Positions 35,599-47,000 of a DNA stretch of 64,000 nucleotides are shown one piece after another; within the stretch, counting starts at the first letter, position 1, and every line of letters starts with the position of its first letter. Made by a program: the position numbers and the translations under genes. The notes under the pieces were generated by a model. The model saw only the letters and a program-made list of their open reading frames with translations, did not search any database and had not been told where the DNA came from. Origin of the DNA: Asterias rubens (lineage: Eukaryota; Echinodermata; Asteroidea; Forcipulatida; Asteriidae); the NCBI RefSeq assembly GCF_902459465.1, contig NC_047082.1, positions 9,422,545 through 9,486,544 of the forward strand. The letters are read 5' to 3'.

Positions 35599-36080
35599 AA
35601 TATAGTTGTTAAAGTTAAATAAAGTTAAAGTAAATTTGTGCAAAGAGTTAGTCAGAGTGACGACCAGGCATTCAGGGGACTCAAAGTCTGATCGAAACCA
35701 GCGTGGTGATCACCCATTAGAACCCTTAAGGGACTTGCCAGTCCCGGTCCCTCCTTTACTCTCCCACACGGAATATTTTCATCCACACCTAATTTGGGGA
35801 AAGACATGACGGACCCCAATCCATTACTGGTGCAAGCAGTAACAGTCATGTCCCTCTTGGTACAGGTAGGATTCGAACCGGTGTCCCAGCTCTGGATTGC
35901 ACGCAATTGAACTACCCAGTACACCGTGTCGCCACAGTGCCCGCTGGTGTTTGGAGATGATTTTTATACTACTTATATAATAATTCACTCACTCGTCAAA
36001 GCAAAATAGGAAAAAAAGAGACAGCAGCGGGAATTGAACCCGGGTCTCGTGGCTCCCATCCAATATTTTATTCATGTAGC
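35599..36080 (-). mobile_element. Right inverted arm with tRNA-like boxes, flanking the minisatellite
   Basis: Reverse complement of 30072-30550 with few differences, including 'gggattcgaaccgg'-type and 'gggaattgaacccggg' B-box complements. The similarity extends outward to 'tgtagctaca' near 36075. Confidence 0.8.
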
Positions 36081-36717
36081 TACATGGATAAGCTTGGAAG
36101 GGTATAGGGTTTTGGTGCTTCTTGTCATTTAGAAAGTATGAAGTATTTTTGTTTTCGTCAATCTATACACTTTTTTCTTCTCACCAACTTCCTTTACGAT
36201 GTTTATTTTTGAGCAACGTTTTGTCGCAGTATTAGGAAGCTTAGATACTTCTAACGTTTTTCCGCAATATCAAAGTGGAAAAGTCCCTTTTTTCCCCAGA
36301 ATTTGTAATTGCTTTGTAAATTGCCAACAAGTTCACATGGTCGTCCTGATATTCGTCGCAGAATTTCCTTGTTGACTTTGTGAAAGGTTGTGCTATATCA
36401 ATTAGTTGAAGTTTTGCCAGAGGCTTGGTTGACGCGGGGGGGGGGGCATTCGAATAAACCTTTATCATGATGTGGTCAGCTTGATTTTACTCCATTCCAA
36501 CTCGTTCCAAACTGAGGCTGGACGAAATAATAGTTTGGCGCCATGCGCAATGAATGTTAGCATTCATTACTTTTATTGGAAACAAGTAACATTACAAAGA
36601 TGGTTAGGCGTGATAAAGGTCTAATACTTAGTAATAGCAACAACAGCTTGTTCTTTAACAAGGCTCACGTTTCGTAGGACATACCACACTTTGTTTGTTC
36701 CTTCAAGTTGCATTGTC
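36081..36717. other. Intergenic, one unassigned 75-codon frame
   Basis: A minus-strand frame at 36468-36241 reads like ordinary protein (KFCDEYQDDHVNLLAIYKAI) but has no recognised domain and includes a poly-C derived start. It may be an old gene fragment. A poly-G run is at 36437-36446. Confidence 0.25.
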
Positions 36718-37105
36718 TTAAAGGCAGTGGACACTATTGGTAATTTTCAAAGACTAGCCTTCACAGTTGGTGTATCTCAACATAATATGCCTAAAATAAC
36801 AATCCTGTGAAAAGTTGAGCTCAATCGGTCATCAAAGTTGGGTGATAATAATGAAAGAAAAAACACCCTTGTCACACGAAGTGAAGTGCGTGTAGATGGT
36901 TGATTTCGAGACCTCAAGTTCTAAATCTGAGGTCTCGAAATCAAATTCGTGGAAGATTACTTCTTTCTCGAAAACTATAGCACTTCAGAGGGAGCCGTTT
37001 CCAACAATGTTTTATACCATCAACCTCTCCCCATTACTCGTCACCAAGAAAGGTTTTATGCTAATAATTATTTTGAGTAACTATCAATAGTGTCCATTGC
37101 CTTTT
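36718..37105. repeat. Family A MITE, copy 9
   Basis: TTAA-AGGCAGTGGACACTATTGG to CAATAGTGTCCATTGCC-TTTTA, full length, with the 'gaggtctcgaaatcaaatt' centre. Confidence 0.85.
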
Positions 37106-37418
37106 ATAAAGACATGGCACTCTAGAAAGTGGCATTGGTTCATAGAGTTAAGAAAGGGTTTGCCATTAACGTTTTGATGTGACTACAATCCCGGCCATAT
37201 CTTAATGGCCCCCTACCTGCCCCTTTCAATGTTGGTTCCAATTGGCGGGCTTCTTCTGCGTTACAGTGAACATTGACTTGAGCGAGTGGGAAGTGGACAT
37301 GGAATGGTTTTATATATAACCTTAAGAATGGATGGACAAAGCATGATTAGCCGGAATCGTAGCCAGTAGGTTCAGTTAGCTTGTCATTCCAATAGTCCGG
37401 CAATATTTTCACTGTATA

Positions 37419-37569
37419 GGGTGCGTTCGTTTAGCTTCCCTGGGTCGACCCCGGTGTGTGGCGTGTTTTTTCCCCAGGACAAACGTGTGAAGATAATTAC
37501 CCACGTTCGTCCTGGAAAAAAAACCGCCACACATCGGGGTCGACCCCGGGAAGCTAAACGAACGCACCC
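37419..37569. mobile_element. Family H MITE, copy 2, ATA target duplication
   Basis: Same inverted ends as 26791-26947. ATA lies at 37416-37418 and 37570-37572. The arms contain 'cctgggtcgaccccggtg' and 'catcggggtcgaccccggg'. Confidence 0.85.
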
Positions 37570-39850
37570 ATAGTCAATATTTCAAAGGAAACATGGATGC
37601 TTTTCAACACTGAAGAACATGTAGCCAGCTACAGTTTAGTTTCGTTTATGATGCCTAAACTAACAAGCCTATGTTTACTACGTGACCATTTAAGTCCATA
37701 ACAACTGAAACATTAACAATTGGCAAAACGTGAAGTGGTTAGTTTTGAACAAATAATGCAGCATTCCGGGTCGTCCAGTCGTCAACGCCTATTCTCACTA
37801 AATCCATACATACATTGTGTGCAATTCAAGTTGTACACTTGCCTGCCCACACAGACAACCTAAACCGCCACGCCCATCCCACACAAATCTATGATCATGG
37901 AACGAACTCACTCGGTCTTGTATGAACTGTATGTTCGAGTTAAAAAAGGTAAAGTCATTTTTTGAGCTGTATAAAAACCTTGAACATGTAACCGTTTTAG
38001 TAAGACTGTTATAGGCAGTGGACACTATTGGTAATTACTCAAAATATTTATTAGCATAAAACCTTACTTGGTAACGAGTAATAGGGAGAGGTTGATAGTA
38101 TAAAACATGGTGAGAAACGGCTCCCTCTGAAGTAACGTAGTTTTCGAGAAAGAAGTAATTTTCCACGAATTTGATTTCGATACCTCAGAATTAGATGAGG
38201 TCTCGAAATCAACTTGCATCTGAAAGCACACAACTTCGTGTGACAAGGTTGTTTTTTCTTTAATTATTATCTCGCAACTTCGACGACCAATTGAGCTCAA
38301 ATTTTCACAGGTTTGTTGTTTTATGTATATGTTGAGATACACCAAGTGAGAAGACTGGTCTTTGACAACTACCAATACACTCAGAAAAAGAATGGTAAAA
38401 AAAAGTTATGTTAAATGTGTTAAGTGAAAAAATACTTAACATAAGTAAAAATTAATGAAAAATTTAAACAAAATGTTTGTGTAAATAAAAAACTACTCAA
38501 ATAGTTAGTAAAACTAATAGTTTACATAACTTAGCAACTTTAAACACATATTATGCAAATTTTACTGAGCTGGTTGTAAAAGTTTACATGGTGTTTAGTA
38601 AACCACGATATTTTACTCAAGTATTGTGCAAAATACGCAGCGTGTGACTTGTCTGCTGGGGTCGCGCTCTGCAGTACCACAGTGTAACCACACACAACGT
38701 AACGAAATGGATCTCATGAAAAAAAAACCTTCTTGAGTGGAACTTCCCTCATTTAGTTGAGACGTTTGAAGGTAAGTACTATAACATATTTCTGTATTGA
38801 TGTTATTATCTGTAGTGATAGACTATACACGACTCGTTAGCACGAGTTAGCACAGATAAAGGGACAGTTGAACGTCATATTTTGACTGACAACACTTTTG
38901 AACAGTGACTTGAATATCACAAATACATACGTAGGTCTGATCAATGGTCCCCGTATTGTGCACATAGTACACGTACAGCATGCATCGTTGAAGACCATTG
39001 TACACATGTACATCGCCACTGTGTTAAAGCACCACCACTGCATACAGCCACGGTGCATCAGGCCAATGATTGGGCTAACTTTAATCTCTCATTTGTTCAG
39101 AAGAACAATCAAATAACTTTTCAACATTTTGTCTTTACAAGATACTGACAAATGGTACAACTGACTTAAAATGCAAATTCTGGGAGAGGGGAATCGCACA
39201 AACACATCTACCCTTTGTTTATTTTAACCTGTTAAAGGAATTATTCAAGAAATCTCACCCCCCCCCCCACACAAAAAAAAAGGACGAAAGAAAAAGAACA
39301 AAAAGAAAAATCAGATAAAGATCAAGAAAAATCAAAGTTTTCAGGTAGCCTACTGTTATGTGGGATTGCATATATAGCACCAAAATTATCTCTCCTCCTG
39401 GGATCCTATCACCTTATTCCAGAACTGCAAGTCTCCATCATTGAACCTTTTGTTGATTTGTTTATTTTTTAAGCCCCTATGTATTTGTTTATTTATTTTA
39501 TTTTATTTCAATTTGTATTTGTACTTTTTTAAATTTATGTGCATGTACATCATGTACAAATTGTATTGCACATACATTGCAGTACTGGAACGTTGTCTCT
39601 ATTGATCTATAAGTGTTGTAATATGATAATTAAACCACTATTGATATAAAATAATGGTTTAATCTGACATTGTGTGTACCCCATCCTTAAGACAATCAGA
39701 TTAAATCATTATTTTACAGCAAAATTGGTTTAATTGTAATATTACAATACTTTAAGTTCATTACAGACAATATACACGTGTCATACAATTTGTACTGCAC
39801 CCCCATTGAAATTTAACCTATTGTGTTTAATATTATTCCCCTTTATGCAG

Positions 39851-40172
39851 GAAAACACAAGTTTGGACCAGTATTTGAAAGACATCAACAGGGACACCAG
39901 ATCGCAACCATGCTGATATTAGGTGGGTCTGCACTGGCTCCACAGCAAGTGTTCGTAATTTTTGAGCAAATGCATTTGAACAGTCATCCCTTGTGAAAGC
40001 ACTGGATGTGTGTTTCAAAACACATTTTGTCTTCGACTTGAGCTACCAGGAGGAGTGTTCTGGCGTTTGGGAGTTCATTGAATTGGTTGTGTTTGAACTC
40101 AAAGGCGGTGTGAAGAGCAGCACTATTCGAGAGTTCAGGGCTTACTGTTCATCTCATGATGCATCTGATTAA
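39851..40172 (+). pseudogene. Decayed C-terminal exon of a transposon-associated protein
   Basis: After an acceptor-like 'ttatgcag', three successive frames each give protein-like sequence: LDQYLKDINRDTRSQP (from 39851), then MLILGGSALAPQQVFVIFEQ (from 39910), then LVKALDVCFKTHFVFDLSYQ and CSGVWEFIELVVFELKGG (39990-40172, stop TAA). From memory this order resembles the C-terminal part of uncharacterised proteins often seen within animal DNA transposons. At least two frameshifts separate the pieces, so it is not functional. The similarity is unchecked. Confidence 0.5.
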
Positions 40173-40300
40173 TGTTGACCATTCCATAAGCATTGTAGTT
40201 AAAGAAGTTCTTGCACAAAATGTTTGCAAATACGTATCAAAATCATAAGAGATGTGATAGTTGTGATAGTTTGGATTTATGGAACAACCTTACAGTTTAA

Positions 40301-40477
40301 ATAGGAACTCAAAGGTCAAATTCAAATTTGTATTCAATACCCTTCCAGTTTTGTCAAATTTGTCAAAATGTCAAATTCAACACCGTTTTGATTGCTTAGC
40401 GACAATTAGGATAAACCAATAATTCCCCATACAAATTGTTCAAACCCAAAATTCGAATTTGACCTTGGAGTTCTTCT
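40301..40477. repeat. Small TTAA-flanked MITE inside the inserted transposon
   Basis: Inverted ends 'aggaactcaaaggtcaaatt' and 'aatttgaccttggagttctt', with TTAA on both sides (40297-40300, 40478-40481). It interrupts one copy of a 175-bp tandem duplication (other copy from 40531 to about 40700), since 'cagtttaaactgtgttagc' is continuous there. Confidence 0.7.
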
Positions 40478-41581
40478 TTAAGCTGTGTTAGCCTGGAAGT
40501 ATTTATTCTGACCTTGCCAATTAATGTAATTTGACCATTCCAGAAGCATTGTAGTTAAAGAAGTTCTTGCACAAATTGTTTGCAATAAAGTATCAAAATC
40601 ATAAGAGATGTGATAGTTGTGATAGTTTTGATTTATGGAACAACCTTACAGTTTAAACTGTGTTAGCCTGGAAGTATTTATTCTGACCTTGCCAATTAGG
40701 TAGATTTTTTGTAATTTTTTAAATTCACTGAAATTGTTGACTGATTATGAAACATACAGAAAACCCCATTTTGCACATGTGATGTTTTGGATTGTTAATA
40801 TTATTACCATTAAATTTTTATTAAAAAGTTGTTATCTTGAAATTCATGTTGTAGTCGCCAAGTCTCAGTATTTATGATGTGTCCATTTATTACAGCCCTA
40901 AACTCCATGAAATAACACTTTGCTAGTATTCAACACAAGCATTGTGTATATTATTATTACCAGTTTTAAAGGCACACAGTTTACATTAAAAATCGGTAAA
41001 ATCTATACTTCAAAATTGAGTAATTATTTTACATGAGTGGATTTATACCCAGCAATTCAGTAAAAAAAAATACCCAATATTGATGTAAAGTTTTACACAA
41101 CTATTTACATTGTAAAGCGGTAAAGTCTTACGTCACAATTAAGTAATATTTTACATGAGTGGGTTTACCCAACAATTCAGTAAAGAAAACTACCCAATAT
41201 TTATGTAAACTTTTACACAGCTATTAAGCAAGATATTACCCAACGCCTGTTGGGTAAAGTTTTACCTAATAGTTATGGTGTTCGCCCACTACATCTAAAA
41301 CAGGTAATATTTTACACAAGTTGTGTAATCTTTCCTCTGTGTGTAGTGTCCACTGTCTTTAAAGTTAGAACAATAGTAAACACACATTAATTGAAACACG
41401 GAACCAGCATCAGCATTAATTTGACTTTATTATTGCAATTGCTGGCACTTCCAAGTATATAAGGAAGACAATTTTATAAAAATATTGAATGTAAAAAAAA
41501 AACAATATTATTTAACATGACTTACTCTACCAGAAACTGTACACTGAAACATGATGTTTATAATGTCACTTCGAGTCCTGC

Positions 41582-42104
41582 AGCCGATTTCACGAAAGGC
41601 TTGGATTAATCCTATCTCGAGTTAGGACGAGTAACCCGTCCTAAGTTATGTTGGGTTTAATGCGTCCTGCGCGTTTGAATACGGAATGTATAACTCATCT
41701 TAAAGGGTGCATGTACTTTTTGTATGACAAAAAACACAGATGTACACTAAACTTACACAGTTTGAAGATAATGATAGTAGAAAGCTTCCCTGAAAATATT
41801 ACGTGATAAGGTGCTGTAGTTTTTGTGAAGTGAGTAAAATAATGTCATGAAAATAATTTTCGTCTCATGAGACGAAAATTATTTTAAGCATTAACAAACG
41901 TATTTTCATGACATTGTTTAGCTCATTTCCCAAAAACTACAGCACCTCAGTAAGTAATATTTTAAGGGAAGCTTTCCACTATCATTATCTTCAAACCCTG
42001 TAACTTTAATTTAAAGCTATCTACATTTTGAAAAAGTACCAAAATCCTTTAAGTCCTAAGATTAATCCTAAGTTGGGAAGAGTTTGGTGAAATCGCCGGC
42101 AGGA
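41582..42104. repeat. Family B MITE split by a family T element
   Basis: Left end 'gccgatttcacgaaagg', right end 'tggtgaaatcgccggc'. The halves are separated by a TTAA-bounded T element at 41700-42052. Confidence 0.75.
41700..42052. repeat. Family T MITE, complete copy
   Basis: TTAAAGGGTGCATGTACTTT to AAAGTACCAAAATCCTTTAA. Arms 'gctgtagtttttgtgaa' and 'aaaaactacagcacct', centre 'cgtctcatgagacg'. The TTAA at each end is the likely target duplication. Confidence 0.8.
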
Positions 42105-42169
42105 GTCTCTTTTCGCTTATCTGAAAATTAAGGGAACAATCACCGGCATAAGAGTTGGAACATCAATCA

Positions 42170-42920
42170 TCAGAGTCCCATTGCATAAAGTCTGTAAGCA
42201 CAAAAACTTGCTAAACACAGAGTAGTATTTCTATATCAGAATCGGGTTACCAGCCAAAATTTCAATAAGTTTGCTTTGATGTGGCTGGTGCCCGACTCAA
42301 AGTTTGCTTAGAAAAGAAATTGGTCAAACAGTATTTTCTGCTTAACAGTGAAATTGGGTTCAGAGCCCATGTTCATGAAGCAGCTTCAGCACAAAAAAGT
42401 TTCACAGCACAACTCATCTATGCTTACCAGACTAAGGTTACCAACCAAACTACCAATGTCAGATGTGCAATCTGTGACTGGTGTCCTGCTCATTTCTGCT
42501 AAACAAAGTATATTATTAAGCAACATTTTCTGCTTAACGGGAAGGTACACGTTTGGTAATTACTCAAAGCAAATGTTCACTTAAAAACTTACTTGGTAGC
42601 GAGCATTGGAGAGGTCTCGATAGTATAAAATACTGTGGGAAACGACTCCCTCTGCAGTAATGTAGTTTTTGAGAAAGTGATAATTTCTCACTAAATTAAT
42701 AAAAGACTTCTAGCTAGAGGTCTTTTATTCCCATCTGAAAGCACACAAATTCGTCCAACAAGGGTGTTTTTCTTTCATCATTTTCACGCAACTTTGATGA
42801 CCGATTGAGCCCACATTTTCACAGGCTTGTTATTTTATGCATATGATGGGATACACCAAGTGAGAAGACTGGTCTTTGACAATTACCAAACGTGTACCTT
42901 CCCTCTAAGCAGCTACTATA
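42170..42920. repeat. Family C MITE split by a family A variant
   Basis: C words 'cagagcccatgttcatgaag', 'aaggttaccaaccaaactac' and 'gcaacattttctgct' run up to TTAA at 42534. The expected 'aagcagct' ending resumes at about 42907. Confidence 0.7.
42534..42907. repeat. Family A variant inserted at TTAA in a family C copy
   Basis: TTAACGGGAAGGTACACGTTT to CGTGTACCTTCCCTCTAA, with the central hairpin 'agacttctagctagaggtct', as in 19242-19625. Confidence 0.8.
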
Positions 42921-43262
42921 CAGCTGTTACTATACAGCGAATTGTGTACAAACTTCTTTGTGATAGTGCCCCTGTTGATTTCCCATTTGGGGCTCAGTAT
43001 CTCATGTGGATCGATTTGTCTGTGATATCAAAGTTATATACATAACTATATATTAAAAACACAAAATGTAAAAAAAAGCTTCGTTAAAACCTAATAGCCA
43101 ATTTACAAATTTTAAAATTATAATACAAAAAGCAGTCCATGCCAAGTTCATGATAAGCAATTTACACCAATGAAAGGGAATATTAACTAAATGTACAGCA
43201 ACACAAAAACAAGATTTGATAATAAAGGTGTAGTTCAATCCTTGGTAATCTGCTTGTTGTTA

Positions 43263-43334
43263 AGCGTGTAATTCCATGCTACCGTAAGCGTGTAATTCCA
43301 TGCTACCGTAAGCGTGTAATTCCATGCTACCGTA
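43263..43334. repeat. Three exact tandem copies of a 24-bp unit
   Basis: Unit 'agcgtgtaattccatgct' plus 'accgta', repeated at 43263, 43287 and 43311 without change. It is in the intergenic DNA 3' of the 44067-55381 gene. Confidence 0.95.
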
Positions 43335-43740
43335 AGCGCCGATTCTTTGCTTGCAGTAAGCAGAGCCATGAAGTTGAACCCAGCTCTCCCAGCCAGTAGC
43401 TCGTCACTACCAGTCCTCGGTCGATTTGAGTTGTATAAAAATAAATCAAAACAAAAAATCGAACCCATTTTCTAAATAAAATTTAAATAATATTGTGAGA
43501 AATTAAGCTGATACTGATATAAAATCTACTTAGTTTGGCAAGCTTAATCTTTTTGTACATAGACATCCACCACACATTGTGTCTTATCTTAATTCAAAGT
43601 GAATATGGTAACAATGTTTTGCTGACATTACAGCGATATACCTTAGTTAATAGCTTAATGCAGATGCTTAACTTGGCAGTAATTTTGCAAGCATTCCAAA
43701 AAAATGAAATGCAGCAAATATTGTTACACAAATAATAAAA

Positions 43741-43990
43741 TGTACATAATGTTTTTTATAAAACATCATTGTATAAAACAAAAATACATTTGCGTTTATT
43801 TATTTATTATTAATTTACTTTATTTATTTTTATTTTCTTATTATTTTTTTGGAAATGCATTTGAATGTTTCAAAATGTACATTAATCCGATTAAAACATC
43901 GTTGTATAAAACAGGTAATAAAATGTTGTGTTTATTTATTTATTATTAATGTATTATTGTTTTATTTTATTTATTTATATATAAAAACAA
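43741..43990. repeat. Imperfect 130-bp direct duplication, AT-rich
   Basis: 'aaaacatcattgtataaaac' (43762) and 'aaaacatcgttgtataaaac' (43893) are each followed by 'gtttatttatttattattaa'. On the minus strand these give several AATAAA signals 80-300 bp after the stop at 44067, so they may supply the polyadenylation site of that gene. Confidence 0.6.
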
Positions 43991-44066
43991 ATAGGCATTA
44001 ATTTGATGTTATCTAATTATTCATCTGTTTCATGTTATTTGTATTTTTGTTTTCAGTTGCCGCAGA

Positions 44067-47000
44067 CTATCCTTCGATTTCATCATCCACGCTCATCTGA
44101 AAATCAGATGTGTAAGCTGATTGATTATCCGTTGGACTATCGATCGTAACATCGAACTCGTTTAGGTTGGTGTCTTCAAGATCGAGATCTGTCTGAAGAC
44201 CGGAGTCACTACGCTCTGTGATCTGGCTTTTCCTGGTGTTGTAAGCGCCCTCTGGCACTGCGGCAGGGCCATTCAGACCTCCGTTGACGTTCTGTTTATT
44301 CTTCTCTCGCTGGATTGTGAGCCTGCGTTCAGCTCGGCGTTTGGCGCGGCTTCTCCTAAAAAGGGGAAAGTGATTTAATTGAACTACAGTAGGTTTACGG
44401 TTTGTATTTCCACTCAATTGAATAATATGAGCAAGCAGAAGAGAGAACAGACCTAATGCACATGACGTCATTTCAGTAGGGCGCCCTCACCTAGAGGTCA
44501 CAAATGAGGTTGTTCATAGGGTGCGCCGCGCGTAGAAATCTGTGCGTCTCGATTGTTTCGTCACCGTTTTTCCTAAAAGATGGCGGCTGGATGACGTAAA
44601 TGCATACGGTCTATTGATCTCTATTGACAATATAATAGAGATCAATGATAATGTCTTATAGGTTCCTGAGTTAAGCTCTTCCCCTTTAGTTCGAAAAAAA
44701 AAGAAGACACTCCATACTTTTGAAAGCCATCTTAACTCAGCTCACATGCCCGTCTCAAATCAGACTTGCTAACGTGCGCTTCCAGAGACCAAAACCCCCA
44801 ATCATAGATGTCTAGCTTTTGAAAAATTAAGTATAACTTGTGTTGATCAATAACAAGTGTCTAGAATGTTTTCATCAAAATTATGGCGTGTAAGAAGACA
44901 CCACACTGTTAATTGTTCAAGTTGAATTATTGATATGTATTTTCCAATGCTTACATCAAGAATATAATTATATGCACACGATTCATTCATTTAGTCGATT
45001 GGGATTGCATTGGATGATGGTCCACCAAACAGGTTGGTCCTCCAGTGTTGTACGCACACAAGGTGTCCATATAATAATCAGTGGTTCGTGGTCTTCCACT
45101 GGAACAGTGACCCTGAGTTGGGGGCCCATGGAAATGATTGCCCAGCGAAAAAAAAAGTCAATGGAAGTATAATATGTGAACAAATATGATTCTCAAAATA
45201 TTGCCTGCAGGCGAATGTTTGGAAGTTTCCGTGGTGACCGTTTGACTTTGATTTCAATGAGAGTTCAACTTTTAAAAAACCGCGGTGCCCATAAAAACAA
45301 CAATCATCCAATGACGAATGGAGACAGTACCCATTTCCACCGTCATCATGGGCCTATAACTTCATAAAGCCCGTAAGCACAAATCTTGCTAAGCACATAT
45401 TACTGCTTAGCAGAAACAGGTTACCAGAGCGTTTATTGAGGTTTATATTATGATAGCACCAATGTCCCACTCATTTCTAGCTCATCAAAACATTTGCTAA
45501 GCAACATTTTCTGCTAAACAGCTCCGTGATATTTGGGTAAGATGTCACTAACGTAAAATTGTTGTTATCAATGTATGTCCAATATTAAAGAATTTAATAA
45601 GTTTAACAGGACAAATAATAGAAAAACTAGTTTATTTGTGAGTTCAAAATAAACACGGTAGACCTACCTTTAACTCAGTGATTTTGAAAAGCAAAGCCCA
45701 ACCCAGAAAAATTCAACAATGGCGACTGGGTGCACGGTTAATGAAGTGCGCCTAGCCAGGCATTCCTCCCTTTTTGTTTGTTTCTTTATTCATGGATTTA
45801 TAAAGGTTTTTTCTTTTCTTTTCTTTATTTCTACAGGGAATAGTTTATAGTGTGTGGACAACTGATCAAGATCCCACCATGGGCTTTTCAATCCTGGGTT
45901 TTTCGATCATGGGTTTAGAATTTAAACTAGACCACGGTTATGTAAATGATGTTTACTGAAGCCGCAAGGGTATAGACTACTTTTTCATGAAGTGGGTTGG
46001 GGTTTTTTTGTGTTTTTTTTTTTTTTTTTTGGGGGGGGGGTTGAACATTCGATTCAACATTTTCTGGGTTCATTTCATGGAGCAACCTAAGCACAAAAAG
46101 TAGCAAAGCATAACAAAAATGTGCTTAACAGGAGGTTTACCATTGCCTTGTCCAAGGTACATTTGAGACTTGTATTTGTTTATCCTGCTCTTTTCTGCTT
46201 AGCAGGATTTTGTAAAGCAATGTTTTCTGCCTAAGCAGCTCTACGAAATGGGAGACTTTGAGGCGCTAGGTGGCAGCAGACTTACCAGGTAAATTTCCAT
46301 TGTTTACGTAGTTCTGAGCGTGCGCACATTATCGAGAACAATGGATTTTACCTGGTAGGTCTGCTGCCACCAAGCGTCCTGAAAGTCTCCCATTTGGACC
46401 CTGGTTATCAGAATGATCTGGGTGTATGTCTTTGTGAACCTTTTTTTTCCCCCCACCACAATCTTTGAATATGTTTTTTTACAATACGCAACAACAATCA
46501 CCACAAACTGATTTATATTCTAGAAAGGCAACAGACCATTTTCCTCCAAGCCTAGAGTTAGGGTAAAATATTTTTGAAAGTTTTTGAAAATACATTGTCC
46601 TTGTTGGTCATGGTTTCATGCCTTTTCTATATGGCGACTGACGGTTCAAATTGTGTTAAACTTGTATAAAGTACTGGAAACATACAAAACTTTGTCATTG
46701 TTGAACATTATTTTGTGCCTCCTAAGAATGATGGCAAACCGTCCGAGACCGAGTTCAATTTCAGGTCCGCAAAATGTCCATAACATTACTACCAATAATC
46801 ACATACAATGACTGATAATTTGCGTATGTGCAACCTTTAAGTTAAGTAACTGACAGGTCTTCAAAACAAGTTCTCAACAAAAACCTTTCCGTGAAACCCC
46901 ATTTTTGATGAGATTTTCTTGACACTATTGAATACGGGCTTTAAGCCCCCCAAGTCCCTAAACGGTAAACATACATAGCGCCGATGTAAAAACATTCTGT

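Larger units (their letters stand above)
38378..41343. mobile_element. Unclassified 2,966 bp DNA transposon copy with TA target duplication
   Basis: Boundaries are set by the split family A element. The inserted block starts CACTCAGAAAAAGAATGGTAA; its end, read in reverse complement, is CACACAGAGGAAAGATTACA. TA occurs on both sides (38376-38377 and 41344-41345). Both termini are rich in 'agtaaa' and 'gtaatattttaca' subterminal repeats. The interior holds a decayed coding relic (39851-40172), a 175-bp duplication and a small MITE. No transposase is recognised, so the superfamily is open. Confidence 0.7.
38009..41362. repeat. Family A MITE split by a 3 kb insertion
   Basis: 38009-38377 is a family A copy from 'ataggcagtggacac' to 'gacaactaccaata'. 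Its missing end, 'gtgtccactgtctttaa', is found at 41346-41362, after the insertion. Confidence 0.85.

Noticed and set aside
36241-36468. A 75-codon minus-strand frame
   Set aside because: No recognised domain, short, and its start region includes a homopolymer. Left unassigned.
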